Positions 1 through 7,149 of a stretch of 64,000 nucleotides of DNA are shown here, piece by piece. Positions within the stretch are counted from its first letter, which is position 1, and every line of letters starts with the position of its first letter. Both the position numbers and the translations under genes were made by a program. The notes below the pieces were generated by a model. The model made no database searches. It was not told the DNA's origin and saw only the letters and a list, made by a program, of their open reading frames with translations. Source of the DNA: UBA2112 sp964488555 (GTDB lineage: Bacteria; Patescibacteriota; Saccharimonadia; Saccharimonadales; Saccharimonadaceae); contig CAZAUF010000003.1 of the NCBI GenBank assembly GCA_964488555.1, positions 1-64,000 on the forward strand, given 5' to 3'.

Positions 1-71
1 CTGGGGATGAGGGATTCGAACCCCCGATCATGGGACCAGAACCCACTGCCTTACCACTTGGCCAATCCCCA
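1..71 (-). tRNA. tRNA-Gln(CUG)
   Basis: Folds as a full cloverleaf on the minus strand. The acceptor TGGGGAT pairs with ATCCCCA, giving the U1-A72 pair usual for glutamine tRNA. The anticodon loop TTCTGGT carries CTG and the T-loop is TTCGAAT. The base at position 1 is the discriminator (G73), so whether CCA is encoded cannot be seen. A degenerate second copy lies upstream of it on the same strand (111-319). Confidence 0.93.
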
Positions 72-110
72 TCGGATAGCCAGGAGAGAAATACTCGAAC
101 TGTTAAAGTT

Positions 111-319
111 TTGAGGGATTCGACCCACCGATATTTTCCTTTTGGAAAATTCGTCGGGCCCGCCTCAGTCGGTGGGATGAACCCCGTCCGGCTTCCGGCC
201 TTGCGAACTGCCACCGGCAGTTCTCACCCCGATCATGGGACTCATTCTGATTTACTCGGTCATGCGACCTCGGACAGCCACCGCCTTACATCCGCCGGTT
301 GGCGGATGGCTAATCCCCA
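111..319 (-). pseudogene. Hairpin-interrupted tRNA-Gln relic
   Basis: Blocks of the neighbouring tRNA-Gln recur in the same order: the T-arm block at 112-123 is identical over 12 bases, the variable/anticodon-arm block is at 226-242, a D-stem block at 281-289 and the acceptor block at 308-319. Inserted between them are structured pieces. An 8-bp stem (124-131 with 169-176) encloses a perfect ATTTTCC/GGAAAAT hairpin; a palindrome lies at 205-223; a perfect ATCCGCC-GGTT-GGCGGAT hairpin (290-307) replaces the D-loop. It cannot be a normal tRNA. It could be a decayed duplicate, an attachment-site relic or a tRNA-like structured RNA. Confidence 0.7.
201..227. repeat. 27-bp palindromic repeat, copy 1
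   Basis: The perfect hairpin GAACTGCC-ACC-GGCAGTTC, flanked by TTGC and TCAC, matches 51181-51207 at 26 of 27 positions. Both copies sit inside broken tRNA copies, of different tRNAs. No coding content. Confidence 0.75.
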
Positions 320-402
320 ATAACTATGTGGTGCTATGAACGTCTGGTTTGAACGAATTCGTTTACAATAATAACACTTTATGCGTCAAATCACCAGCGT
401 AC

Positions 403-921
403 TTACTTTTTCTTCCGCTTGACTCGCTTTGCACTGAAATGATCGCGGATTTCGAAGAGAAAGTACCCGGCCACCACCGCCGAGATAAACGCCATAACCA
501 CATTGTACAGATTGAGTACAAGTGCCGAGCTGATGACATTGAGTGCCAGATTGAGCAAAAACGACCAGTACAGCAGCTTCCACCCGGTGTATGTTTTTTC
601 TCTGAGAAATGGCACCGCAAAAGCTAATAGAATGATAGTGGCCATATATTGCCCCAGTGTTACCGACAAGCTCAGCCAGCTGCCCGTAGACAACGTCCTG
701 TACTGATCTAAATCTACGAAACCCGCAAAGTGAGGAGCGAGACTCAGTGCTTTTATGAGCGCGGGTATAACCACTAGCAATCCCAGCGCGCTCACGATAA
801 CACCGATGAGTGCCATCCACCAAATGTTGTTCGACAGCCACCTTACGGCGTCTTTCGGAAGGTGCGGCACACCTTTGTACCAGTCACTTAGCCTTGTTTC
901 CAAATCGGTTTTTTTCGCCAT
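403..921 (-). CDS. Four-helix membrane protein, unknown function
   Basis: A 172-residue protein with a charged N-terminus, about four hydrophobic segments (roughly residues 32-58, 80-103, 112-135 and 137-155) and a lysine/arginine-rich tail, so both ends are probably cytoplasmic. A CGGAGAAC ribosome-binding site precedes the ATG. It lies 28 bases after the next gene upstream, another small membrane protein, and is probably co-transcribed with it. I do not recognise a family. Confidence 0.7.
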   Translation of the reverse strand: MAKKTDLETRLSDWYKGVPHLPKDAVRWLSNNIWWMALIGVIVSALGLLVVIPALIKALSLAPHFAGFVDLDQYRTLSTGSWLSLSVTLGQYMATIILLAFAVPFLREKTYTGWKLLYWSFLLNLALNVISSALVLNLYNVVMAFISAVVAGYFLFEIRDHFSAKRVKRKKK

Positions 922-949
922 GCTTGTTCTCCGTTTCGTCGAGATAGAA

Positions 950-1402
950 TTATTTGCGGTTACGTGGCCACAGCCCCCATACGGAACCGGCAGCCAGCAT
1001 CACCAGGATGAGTGCAAAGATAAGCGACGGCGTCCCTGTAGGTACGTCCAAAACAACTCCCAGCATACCGCTATTCGTCGTCACGTCGTTTATCTGTGCC
1101 GCGATAGCCAGCTTCAACCATACTGCCGGAACCAGTACGCTACACACCAAGCTCATCCATCGCATTAGCGGACTAAGCGGCATACGAAGCAGAAACGGCA
1201 GTGCGAAAACTTCAGCAAAAACAATGAGGCAGCTCGCTATGACCGCTACCTTGTGATCCGTGTCCATAAGGGGTATGAAATCTTCAAACGCGAACAGCTG
1301 GCTCAATACCATCACCACCAACACGGCAGCATATGTCCAGGCTACGACGACAGCTATACGCCATCGCGGTGCAGGTGCTTTTTCTGCGGTCGCGAACTTC
1401 AT
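950..1402 (-). CDS. Small polytopic membrane protein, unknown function
   Basis: A 150-residue protein with four likely membrane helices (about 17-38, 52-72, 81-103 and 125-146) and short charged ends. A TATACT -10 hexamer (1409-1414 on the minus strand) ends six bases before the ATG and no Shine-Dalgarno is visible, which suggests a leaderless mRNA. Probably the first gene of a two-gene operon with the 172-residue membrane protein. Family not recognised. Confidence 0.7.
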   Translation of the reverse strand: MKFATAEKAPAPRWRIAVVVAWTYAAVLVVMVLSQLFAFEDFIPLMDTDHKVAVIASCLIVFAEVFALPFLLRMPLSPLMRWMSLVCSVLVPAVWLKLAIAAQINDVTTNSGMLGVVLDVPTGTPSLIFALILVMLAAGSVWGLWPRNRK

Positions 1403-1588
1403 AGCCTTAGTATACCTCTTCTTGATTGCTTAAAGTGTTGTTTTTTTCGTCATAACGCTTGCGTTTTATCCCGACACGATGTATTGTAGTTCCAGCGAAA
1501 GTTACAAAAACAAACATACACTCCAAAAAGTACCAAAATAGTACGAAATATGTTGTGACTATCGCTCTACGATATCCACCACAACAGG

Positions 1589-1616
1589 AAATACCCCGAC
1601 CATACCGGGGTATTTT
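1589..1616. terminator. Hairpin terminator after trmD
   Basis: AAATACCCCG and CGGGGTATTT form a stem of about ten bp, with T-rich sequence on the plus side. It lies 28 bases beyond the trmD stop. The rest of 1403-1588 shows no gene. Confidence 0.7.
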
Positions 1617-1643
1617 CGCTTTTAACCAGGGATGACACGCGTG

Positions 1644-2297
1644 TTATTCTGCTTTGTGCGAATTTTCGGCACGCCATCGTGCGATTTCAGCGTGGTTGCC
1701 GCTCAAGAGGACATCGGGAACTTTCAACCCACGAAACTCGGCCGGTTTGGTGTATTGAGGAAATTCCAACGTTTCACCATCAGAAAAGCTCTCTATAGCT
1801 GCACTTGATTCACCACCCAGCACACCTGGCACTAGACGCACGATACTATCGACGACGGTCATCGCGGGTAATTCGCCGCCAGTCAGTACATAATCGCCTA
1901 CACTCACCTGCTCATCCACGAGCGTGATAATTCGTTCATCGTAGCCCTCATAACGTCCACAGATAAATATGTAACCACTGCCGCTACCTGCCCACTGCTG
2001 CGCCAGTGCCTGCTTCCAACGCTGTCCACGCGGCGTCATGAGCACTACTTTGGCGTCAGGGTCGTTCGCCTTTGCTGCTTCTACGGCAGCAAACAACGGT
2101 TCCGGCTTGAGAAGCATGCCGTCACCGCCACCATAGGGCGTATCGTCCACAGTTTTGCGCGGTCCTATGCCAAACTGACGCAGGTCGATCGTCGAGAGTT
2201 CGACAATGCCGTCTTTTTGCGCCTTCCACATCATGGAATTGCCAAACACACCCGTAAACATGTCGGGAAACAGCGTGATTACTTGAAACTTTCTCAT
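1644..2297 (-). CDS. trmD: tRNA (guanine-N1-)-methyltransferase TrmD
   Basis: Methylates N1 of G37 in tRNAs reading CNN/GNN codons, using S-adenosylmethionine, which protects the reading frame. The SPOUT knot motifs are clear: LMTPRGQ, CGRYEGYDER, GDYVLTGGELPA (about residues 88-148) and the C-terminal KVPDVLLSGNHAEI. At 217 residues it is slightly short because the C-terminal domain is trimmed. A TACACT hexamer sits seven bases before the ATG and AAGG is too close to be a proper Shine-Dalgarno, so the mRNA may be leaderless. trmD, khpA and rpsP lie near each other, as in many bacteria. Confidence 0.96.
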   Translation of the reverse strand: MRKFQVITLFPDMFTGVFGNSMMWKAQKDGIVELSTIDLRQFGIGPRKTVDDTPYGGGDGMLLKPEPLFAAVEAAKANDPDAKVVLMTPRGQRWKQALAQQWAGSGSGYIFICGRYEGYDERIITLVDEQVSVGDYVLTGGELPAMTVVDSIVRLVPGVLGGESSAAIESFSDGETLEFPQYTKPAEFRGLKVPDVLLSGNHAEIARWRAENSHKAE

Positions 2298-2402
2298 CCT
2301 TACCAGTGTACAGACTATTGATTTTATTGTAAATTATTTTTATATTATATCTTACCCGAGCTTTCTCGTTCGGACGCGTATTTCAATACAAAGGAGAAAA
2401 CG

Positions 2403-2795
2403 ATGGTCGCTCGAAGTACCACGGTCTATTATGGCCGAGGTAACCACGAGACGCTTTTTGTCGAGGCAGAAGACGCCGCTGAAGCAGAGAAGCAGCTCAC
2501 TGTCAAAATCGAGAAACGAGTCGAGCGGCTCCTTCATACGTGGCAGCTCGTCATAGGTATCGCCATCGCATGCGTCGGCCTTATGGCATTTGCCTGGTCG
2601 TCCTACCTCAGCGGTCAGGAGGGCGCGGATGGATTTCTACCGATTACCGTCACCGCACTGGTTTTCCTACTGTCGCGTCCAGTCCTTGCACTCACTCAAC
2701 GTGCGTGGGCCTGGTCGCATGAGCAGGCCGCTCGGGCTCGACGCAAAGATCAGCAAAAGCCAGTCACCATACGGCCCGACTGGACATGGAAATAG
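2403..2795 (+). CDS. Two-helix membrane protein, unknown function
   Basis: A 130-residue protein with a charged N-terminal region of about 45 residues, two hydrophobic helices (about 46-68 and 77-95) and a basic C-terminal tail, so a hairpin membrane topology with both ends inside is likely. A strong AAAGGAGAA site precedes the ATG and a good terminator follows. It is divergent from trmD across about 105 bases. No family recognised. Confidence 0.65.
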   Translation: MVARSTTVYYGRGNHETLFVEAEDAAEAEKQLTVKIEKRVERLLHTWQLVIGIAIACVGLMAFAWSSYLSGQEGADGFLPITVTALVFLLSRPVLALTQRAWAWSHEQAARARRKDQQKPVTIRPDWTWK

Positions 2796-2807
2796 AAGTC
2801 GCGGGTA

Positions 2808-2865
2808 CCCGCCGGAAAAGCCTGTCTGAGATACGTCTCGACCGCTTCTCCGGCGGGCTTTTCAT
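2808..2865 (+). terminator. Terminator of the 130-residue membrane protein gene
   Basis: CCCGCCGGA and TCCGGCGGG pair across an inner loop and are followed by CTTTTCATTTT. Confidence 0.75.
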
Positions 2866-2880
2866 TTTACTGCTATACAA

Positions 2881-2910
2881 AAACTGACCCGCTAATCAAC
2901 GGGTCAGTTT
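2881..2910. terminator. Bidirectional hairpin
   Basis: AAACTGACCCG pairs perfectly with CGGGTCAGTTT, an 11-bp stem with T-tracts at both ends. It lies between convergent genes and can end transcripts of khpA (minus) as well as read-through from the left. Confidence 0.75.
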
Positions 2911-2991
2911 CACACATAAATCTCTCAAGCGGTTATACTGTTTTGCTATATCCGCTGAGCTCGCAGTTCAGATTTTGTGAACTTGTTATGA

Positions 2992-3414
2992 TTATATATC
3001 AAGATCGTCGAGTTCTTCAAGCTCTTTACGCGACTTTTTCGCATAATCCGACTCAGAATCGTCGTTATCCACAGTCTCCTCTGTTACGTCTTCCACAGGT
3101 TCGTCCGTGGCGACATCATCGTTGCTTGATGAAATGTCATCAGAAGACATAGTGACATCACGACCACCATCAGTGTTGACGATTTTCAAGTTGTATCGTG
3201 CGTCGTTCTTAGTACCAAGCGCGCGCAGGAGCGTTCGCAAACTCTGTGCGGTGATTCCACGCTTACCTATGACACGTCCCAAATCCTCCGGATGAACGGT
3301 CAGCGAGAGTAGTACGCCTTTTTCGTCGATAATCCGTTCGACAGAGACGTCATCTGGATGTCCTACGAGTGATTTTACGATATATTCGACAAATTGCTGA
3401 TCTATTGTTGACAT
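2992..3414 (-). CDS. khpA: KH-domain RNA-binding protein KhpA
   Basis: Single type-II KH domain in the first 75 residues, with the GXXG-type loop in GRVIGKRGITAQSL (about 47-60). This is the KhpA/YlqC family, whose members bind RNA and pair with KhpB in cell-envelope control in Firmicutes. A highly acidic, low-complexity tail of about 60 residues follows, which is longer than usual for the family. The Shine-Dalgarno AAAGGGGG lies before the ATG. Its place between trmD and rpsP matches the classic gene order. Confidence 0.9.
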   Translation of the reverse strand: MSTIDQQFVEYIVKSLVGHPDDVSVERIIDEKGVLLSLTVHPEDLGRVIGKRGITAQSLRTLLRALGTKNDARYNLKIVNTDGGRDVTMSSDDISSSNDDVATDEPVEDVTEETVDNDDSESDYAKKSRKELEELDDLDI

Positions 3415-3503
3415 GGTTGCCCCCTTTACGGTCGTATCAGTAGTATCGTACCCCTATTATAGCACGCAAAACGCTCACGCTAGCACATTCCGCCTACGCA
3501 TAC

Positions 3504-3531
3504 TTGACTTTTATACATTTTATGCTAAAAT
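3504..3531 (+). promoter_or_regulatory. Sigma70-type promoter
   Basis: TTGACT (3504-3509) and TAAAAT (3526-3531) are separated by 16 bases, giving a start near 3538 and a leader of about 50 bases before the GGGGAAC ribosome-binding site of the next gene. Confidence 0.65.
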
Positions 3532-3587
3532 GTACGCACAACGCTAGGGCAAGACTAGCATGTACATTCCCAGAAAGGGGAACAGCA

Positions 3588-4142
3588 ATGGGCTACACCA
3601 AGAGCCAGCAGGACGGTGGCGCGAAGAATCGCGACGACGAGCTCGCCAGGCGCGACAAAAATGCTGCTGCGATTCGTCGCCAGAAGGCTGCGAAGCGCAA
3701 GGCAAACGCCAAGTCCGGCAACGGTGGCGTTGCGGTCGACGTGATCACCGCGGCTCGCAACGATCGCCGCGAAGCGGTTCGTCACCGCCGTGCGGCCGAG
3801 GAGCGGAAACGTCGCGAGACGGAGCACTTCCATCTCCTGCAGGCCATCACGGCTCTGGAGCTGGACTCGGTGACCAGCCTCAAGGAAGGCACGACCGCCC
3901 GCGTGGTGGCCGAAGCGACCATCCGGGCATTTCCGGATGCTCAAGCCTACCGAAAGGTCATCAACGACGGCGAGGACAAGCGAGTCTCGAAAACCCATGC
4001 GGCTTTCGAAACCGCGCTTGCGAGCCTGACGGATGAGCACCGCGAGCGCAAGGGTGCGGTCAAAAAGGGCTACAGCATGGCCGCTGAAGCGCTCAGCAGG
4101 GCGTACGAGATCGTGAAGAACGACATGCCCGCAGCTGTCTAG
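3588..4142 (+). CDS. Highly charged basic protein, unknown function
   Basis: A 184-residue soluble protein, very rich in Arg, Lys, Ala and Glu over residues 1-85 and probably helical, followed by a mixed helical region. There is no signal peptide and no cysteine. The start at 3588 follows AAAGGGGAACAGCA and fits better than an in-frame ATG at 3504, which lies inside the -35 box. Third-position G/C use is clearly higher than in neighbouring genes, suggesting high expression or foreign origin. It has its own strong promoter and terminator. The composition could suit nucleic-acid binding, but no known domain is recognised. Confidence 0.7.
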   Translation: MGYTKSQQDGGAKNRDDELARRDKNAAAIRRQKAAKRKANAKSGNGGVAVDVITAARNDRREAVRHRRAAEERKRRETEHFHLLQAITALELDSVTSLKEGTTARVVAEATIRAFPDAQAYRKVINDGEDKRVSKTHAAFETALASLTDEHRERKGAVKKGYSMAAEALSRAYEIVKNDMPAAV

Positions 4143-4180
4143 TCCCCCTCAAGAACCAGCACCCAGACTGTATCTGGGAA

Positions 4181-4210
4181 AACACCCCGTAGCAATACGG
4201 GGTGTTCTTC
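4181..4210 (+). terminator. Terminator of the charged-protein gene
   Basis: AACACCCCGTA pairs with TACGGGGTGTT around a GCAA tetraloop, 38 bases after the stop codon. Confidence 0.8.
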
Positions 4211-4233
4211 TATCCTGTTATCGTTAAATATCA

Positions 4234-4264
4234 AAACCTCGTGCACTTAGCGCGAGGTTTTTTC
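4234..4264. terminator. Terminator between convergent genes
   Basis: AAACCTCG pairs with CGAGGTTT followed by a T-run. It lies just beyond the rpsP stop on the other strand and probably serves that gene too. Confidence 0.7.
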
Positions 4265-4286
4265 GTTCATTGTCGTGCTATCTAAT

Positions 4287-4688
4287 CTATTCGGCTTTTT
4301 CTTCGGTCGCTTCTTCTGCTGGAGCTTCCTCTGTAGCCGCTTCTTCAGCAGGAGCTTCATCTACTTCCTCGGCTGGACGGTTCTTGCGCAGCTTCTCGGC
4401 GTTCTTGATCGCTTTTTGCTTGTCTGCAACAGGTTCCTTGACCCACTTAGGCAACTTAACGCCTTCGGCTTTCAGCAGCTTGACGACGCGTGGTGACGGC
4501 TGTGCGCCATTGTCGAGATATTTCTGTGCCAGATCCTTCTGGACCGAGACTTCTTTGGTGTGTGGGTTGTAGCTACCGACATAGGCAACCACGCGACCGC
4601 TAGATGGGTGGCGTTGAGCTTCTTGGACGGCGACACGATAGACTGGATAGCCCTTGCGACCGACACGTTGCAAACGAATTGCGAGCAT
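4287..4688 (-). CDS. rpsP: 30S ribosomal protein S16
   Basis: The start MLAIRLQRVGRKGYPVYRVA is typical of bS16, a small-subunit assembly protein. The core domain covers residues 1-80. About 50 extra residues rich in Ala and Glu follow (repeated APAEEA units), which is common in CPR and actinobacterial forms. Next to khpA and downstream of the nusB-nudix-rnc block on the same strand. Confidence 0.97.
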   Translation of the reverse strand: MLAIRLQRVGRKGYPVYRVAVQEAQRHPSSGRVVAYVGSYNPHTKEVSVQKDLAQKYLDNGAQPSPRVVKLLKAEGVKLPKWVKEPVADKQKAIKNAEKLRKNRPAEEVDEAPAEEAATEEAPAEEATEEKAE

Positions 4689-4775
4689 AATTTAAATATA
4701 ATCCTTTACTTCACGTTAGAGTTTTTCTCTAGTTCTCGAATGATTGTACCGTTTTTGACCTCAGATGTCAATCTG

Positions 4776-5492
4776 TTACGCGGATTTACGTTTTTCGTAC
4801 TTATCGATCGCGGCGCGGGCGGCCTCTTGCTGAGCGTTTTGCTTACTACTGCCGCTGCCTTTGCCCATCAGCTTGTCACCGACGTACACGCCGAGCGTGA
4901 ATACCTTGTCATGGTCGGGGCCTTCTTCGTTCAGGACTTTGTAGACAGGAGTTTGATTGTCGACACGCTGCGATACCTCTTGCAGGTGCGACTTTGGATC
5001 ACGCCAGCTGCCCGATTTCAGTATATCGTCGAGCTTGCTCAAGATGTGTTTGGCAATAAACTTTTCGGCATCGTCATAGCCGCGTTCCAGATAAATCGCT
5101 CCGATGACCGCTTCGAATGCGTTTGCCAAAATCTGCTGGCGCGCACGAGAACTGCCGTTCTTTTCGCCGCGACTCATGCGTAGCAGCGGCTCATAACCGA
5201 GTTTTTGCCCGGCAGCACCTATACTCTCAGTACGCACGAGGCTGGAACGCCAACTAGTCAGTATGCCTTCTGGTTCAGAAAAGTGCCTATACAAATAGTC
5301 GGTCACCGCTAGCTCCAGCACCGCGTCACCTAGGAATTCAAGCCGCTCATTGTGCTCATTGACACTTTTGCGATGTTCATTGACGTAGCTACGATGCGTC
5401 AGGGCAGTCACCAGAAGATCGATGTCTTTAAATTCGAATCCCAATTGGGTGCGGGCAAAATCCTGATACGGTGCTATTTGCATACCGCTCAT
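4776..5492 (-). CDS. rnc: Ribonuclease III
   Basis: Cuts double-stranded RNA, including rRNA precursors. The signature ERLEFLGDAVLELAV (about residues 48-62) and the second acidic site in NAFEAVIGAIYLE (about 128-140) supply the metal-binding residues. A double-stranded RNA-binding domain occupies about 164-235, ending in an Ala-rich helix (SSKQNAQQEAARAA). The 238-residue length is normal. Its ATG overlaps the stop of the Nudix gene by four bases, so the two are translationally coupled. Confidence 0.97.
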   Translation of the reverse strand: MSGMQIAPYQDFARTQLGFEFKDIDLLVTALTHRSYVNEHRKSVNEHNERLEFLGDAVLELAVTDYLYRHFSEPEGILTSWRSSLVRTESIGAAGQKLGYEPLLRMSRGEKNGSSRARQQILANAFEAVIGAIYLERGYDDAEKFIAKHILSKLDDILKSGSWRDPKSHLQEVSQRVDNQTPVYKVLNEEGPDHDKVFTLGVYVGDKLMGKGSGSSKQNAQQEAARAAIDKYEKRKSA

Positions 5493-5980
5493 AGATTCTC
5501 CTGTCGAATCTTCTTCATAGCAAGAAGCATCAGCTTACCAATATCTTCGTACTCGATCATATCGAGTGCGTCATGGAACTTAAACCACCGGATATCATTC
5601 ATCCATTCTTCTTTCGTGATAGCATCGGTATCACCAAGCGCGCGTACCAGATATATCTGCGTCGTCATGAGCACCAGCTTGTCGACACGGCGATAGCGAA
5701 AATGAATCTTGCCCAGCCATCCGAGCACTTCCACCTTCTTGAGGCCTGCTTCTTCGCCAATCTCACGCTTGGCGGTTTGCTGTGCGGTTTCTCCCTCTTC
5801 GATGTGTCCTTTCGGAATTGTCCAACGATCTTTGGCGTCTTGAATCAGCAAGATTTCGACTTGACCGTTCTTGCGACGAAATACAATACCGCCCGAGGTT
5901 GGTTCTCGTACGATTTCTTGGATAGATGGCTTATTGCGATTGAAATACTGTTTGAATTTATTGAACTTTGGCGTCGGCAT
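5489..5980 (-). CDS. Nudix hydrolase
   Basis: A Nudix box, GHIEEGETAQQTAKREIGEE plus AGL, is intact at about residues 68-90, so the enzyme should hydrolyse a nucleoside diphosphate derivative; the fold resembles MutT/Ap4A-type enzymes. The start at 5980 (MPTPKF) is chosen because GGAGG stands right before it. That start lies inside the end of nusB, and the stop overlaps rnc, giving a tight nusB-nudix-rnc unit. The substrate cannot be told from sequence. Confidence 0.88.
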   Translation of the reverse strand: MPTPKFNKFKQYFNRNKPSIQEIVREPTSGGIVFRRKNGQVEILLIQDAKDRWTIPKGHIEEGETAQQTAKREIGEEAGLKKVEVLGWLGKIHFRYRRVDKLVLMTTQIYLVRALGDTDAITKEEWMNDIRWFKFHDALDMIEYEDIGKLMLLAMKKIRQENL

Positions 5981-6419
5981 TCGGTGCCTCCTCCACAAGC
6001 GTTCGGAAGGCTGTGCCGAGCACGCCGTTGATGAACTTGCTTGAGTTGTCAGAACCGAACGCTTTAGCAAGCTCCACCGCTTCGTTGATCGCTACCTTTG
6101 GCGGTACATGCTCACCGCGATAAAGCAGCTCGTAAAGGCCAAGCCTCAATATGTTGCGATCAATGCGGGCAATCTGTTCCAGCGGCCACTCAGGTGCGAG
6201 TGGTCGGATACGGTCGTCCAGGTCATCTTGATATTCCAAGACGCCATGCACGAGCTGATTGACGAAATCAGTATCTTCGATCTCGTCTTCATAACGCTCC
6301 AGATTACGGCGAAGTATGTCGTCTATCGCGGCACTCTTATCATTGGCTTGTACGCGAAATTCATATTCGTACAGCGACTGTAGTGCGACGATCCTACCCA
6401 AATGACGATTTGATGCCAT
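5958..6419 (-). CDS. nusB: Transcription antitermination factor NusB
   Basis: All-helical NusB, 153 residues: the start NRHLGRIVALQSLYEYEF and the second-half motif ARIDRNILRLGLYELLY plus PPKVAINEAVELAKAF are diagnostic. With NusE it binds boxA RNA in rRNA operons. Overlaps the following Nudix gene by about 23 bases. Confidence 0.96.
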   Translation of the reverse strand: MASNRHLGRIVALQSLYEYEFRVQANDKSAAIDDILRRNLERYEDEIEDTDFVNQLVHGVLEYQDDLDDRIRPLAPEWPLEQIARIDRNILRLGLYELLYRGEHVPPKVAINEAVELAKAFGSDNSSKFINGVLGTAFRTLVEEAPNADAKVQ

Positions 6420-6466
6420 TGCTCTTCGGTTCTTTCTTGTTAATGATTTTCTCTAGTGTAACGCGT

Positions 6467-6622
6467 TTATGCTTTCTTGGCGAGTTTTTTGCCCGTTTCG
6501 TTCTTGGTGGTCTTCACCTTTACAGGGGAAGTCGCATTCACGCGGCGAGCAAGTTTCAGCACCAGGTGGCTGCGGCGCAGACCTGTTTTGCGAGGGCTGC
6601 TCTGCTTTTTCGGTTGTGCCAT
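6467..6622 (-). CDS. rpmF: 50S ribosomal protein L32
   Basis: A 51-codon gene reading MAQPKKQSSPRKTGLRRSHL onward, with a basic lysine-rich tail. The N-terminal P-K-K-x-S-x-R and RRSH pattern is that of bL32, a zinc-free form as there are no cysteines. The ribosome-binding site AAAGGAGAA lies nine bases before the ATG. It lies just upstream of nusB on the same strand. The sequence is short, so the family call rests mainly on the N-terminus and composition. Confidence 0.82.
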   Translation of the reverse strand: MAQPKKQSSPRKTGLRRSHLVLKLARRVNATSPVKVKTTKNETGKKLAKKA

Positions 6623-6698
6623 GGAAAAGTTCTCCTTTGCGGCTTTATCTATACTTGAGGGTAATTATAGCAGAATTATCACATTACCTCAATAGATA

Positions 6699-6727
6699 TT
6701 GCTTTTTTATTACGTTTATGCTATAAT
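6699..6727 (+). promoter_or_regulatory. Sigma70-type promoter
   Basis: TTGCTT (6699-6704), a 17-base spacer and TATAAT (6722-6727), about 50 bases before the small membrane protein gene at 6782. Confidence 0.6.
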
Positions 6728-6781
6728 TATATATACTGGGTAGTTAGGAAATTCCGTACCGCCCTCGTACCGCAGAAAGGT

Positions 6782-7063
6782 ATGGCAATGGTGTATGCGC
6801 TGTTGTTCATCGTGACCCTGTCCGCTCTCGCTACTGCACTCTGTTTCAAGGAAAAAGTACTTGCCGCCTCAATGGCCATCCTGGTAATCGGCTGCATCTA
6901 CTTCTTCCGGGGCGTATTCAGCATCATGGGCACGTCCGATGAACAAGTTGCATCCGACGACATGACGTGGATCTACACAGGTCTGGGAGTTGTCGTCGTA
7001 GGTGTCCTCCTGTTCGTAGCGGCATGGTTTCTCGATGTGCGCGTCCGAAACCCCCGCCGATAA
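6782..7063 (+). CDS. Three-helix small membrane protein, unknown function
   Basis: A 93-residue protein with three hydrophobic segments (about 2-22, 28-50 and 63-86) and a short basic tail. It is monocistronic, with its own promoter and a strong terminator. The start may be 6782 or the ATG six bases downstream. No family recognised. Confidence 0.65.
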   Translation: MAMVYALLFIVTLSALATALCFKEKVLAASMAILVIGCIYFFRGVFSIMGTSDEQVASDDMTWIYTGLGVVVVGVLLFVAAWFLDVRVRNPRR

Positions 7064-7074
7064 GTTCTGTGGTC

Positions 7075-7110
7075 AGCCCCCGCTTCGTTTATGCGAACGG
7101 GGGCTTATCA
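7075..7110 (+). terminator. Terminator of the 93-residue gene
   Basis: AGCCCCCG pairs with CGGGGGCT, extended by TTCG/CGAA inside the loop, 12 bases after the stop codon. Confidence 0.75.
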
Positions 7111-7149
7111 TTTTTCAACACGAATTATCACCGCCGAGAAGGTGGGGTT

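Noticed and set aside
3504..3587. Upstream ATG extension of the charged-protein gene
   Set aside because: Starts inside the -35 box; the downstream ATG at 3588 has a proper ribosome-binding site.
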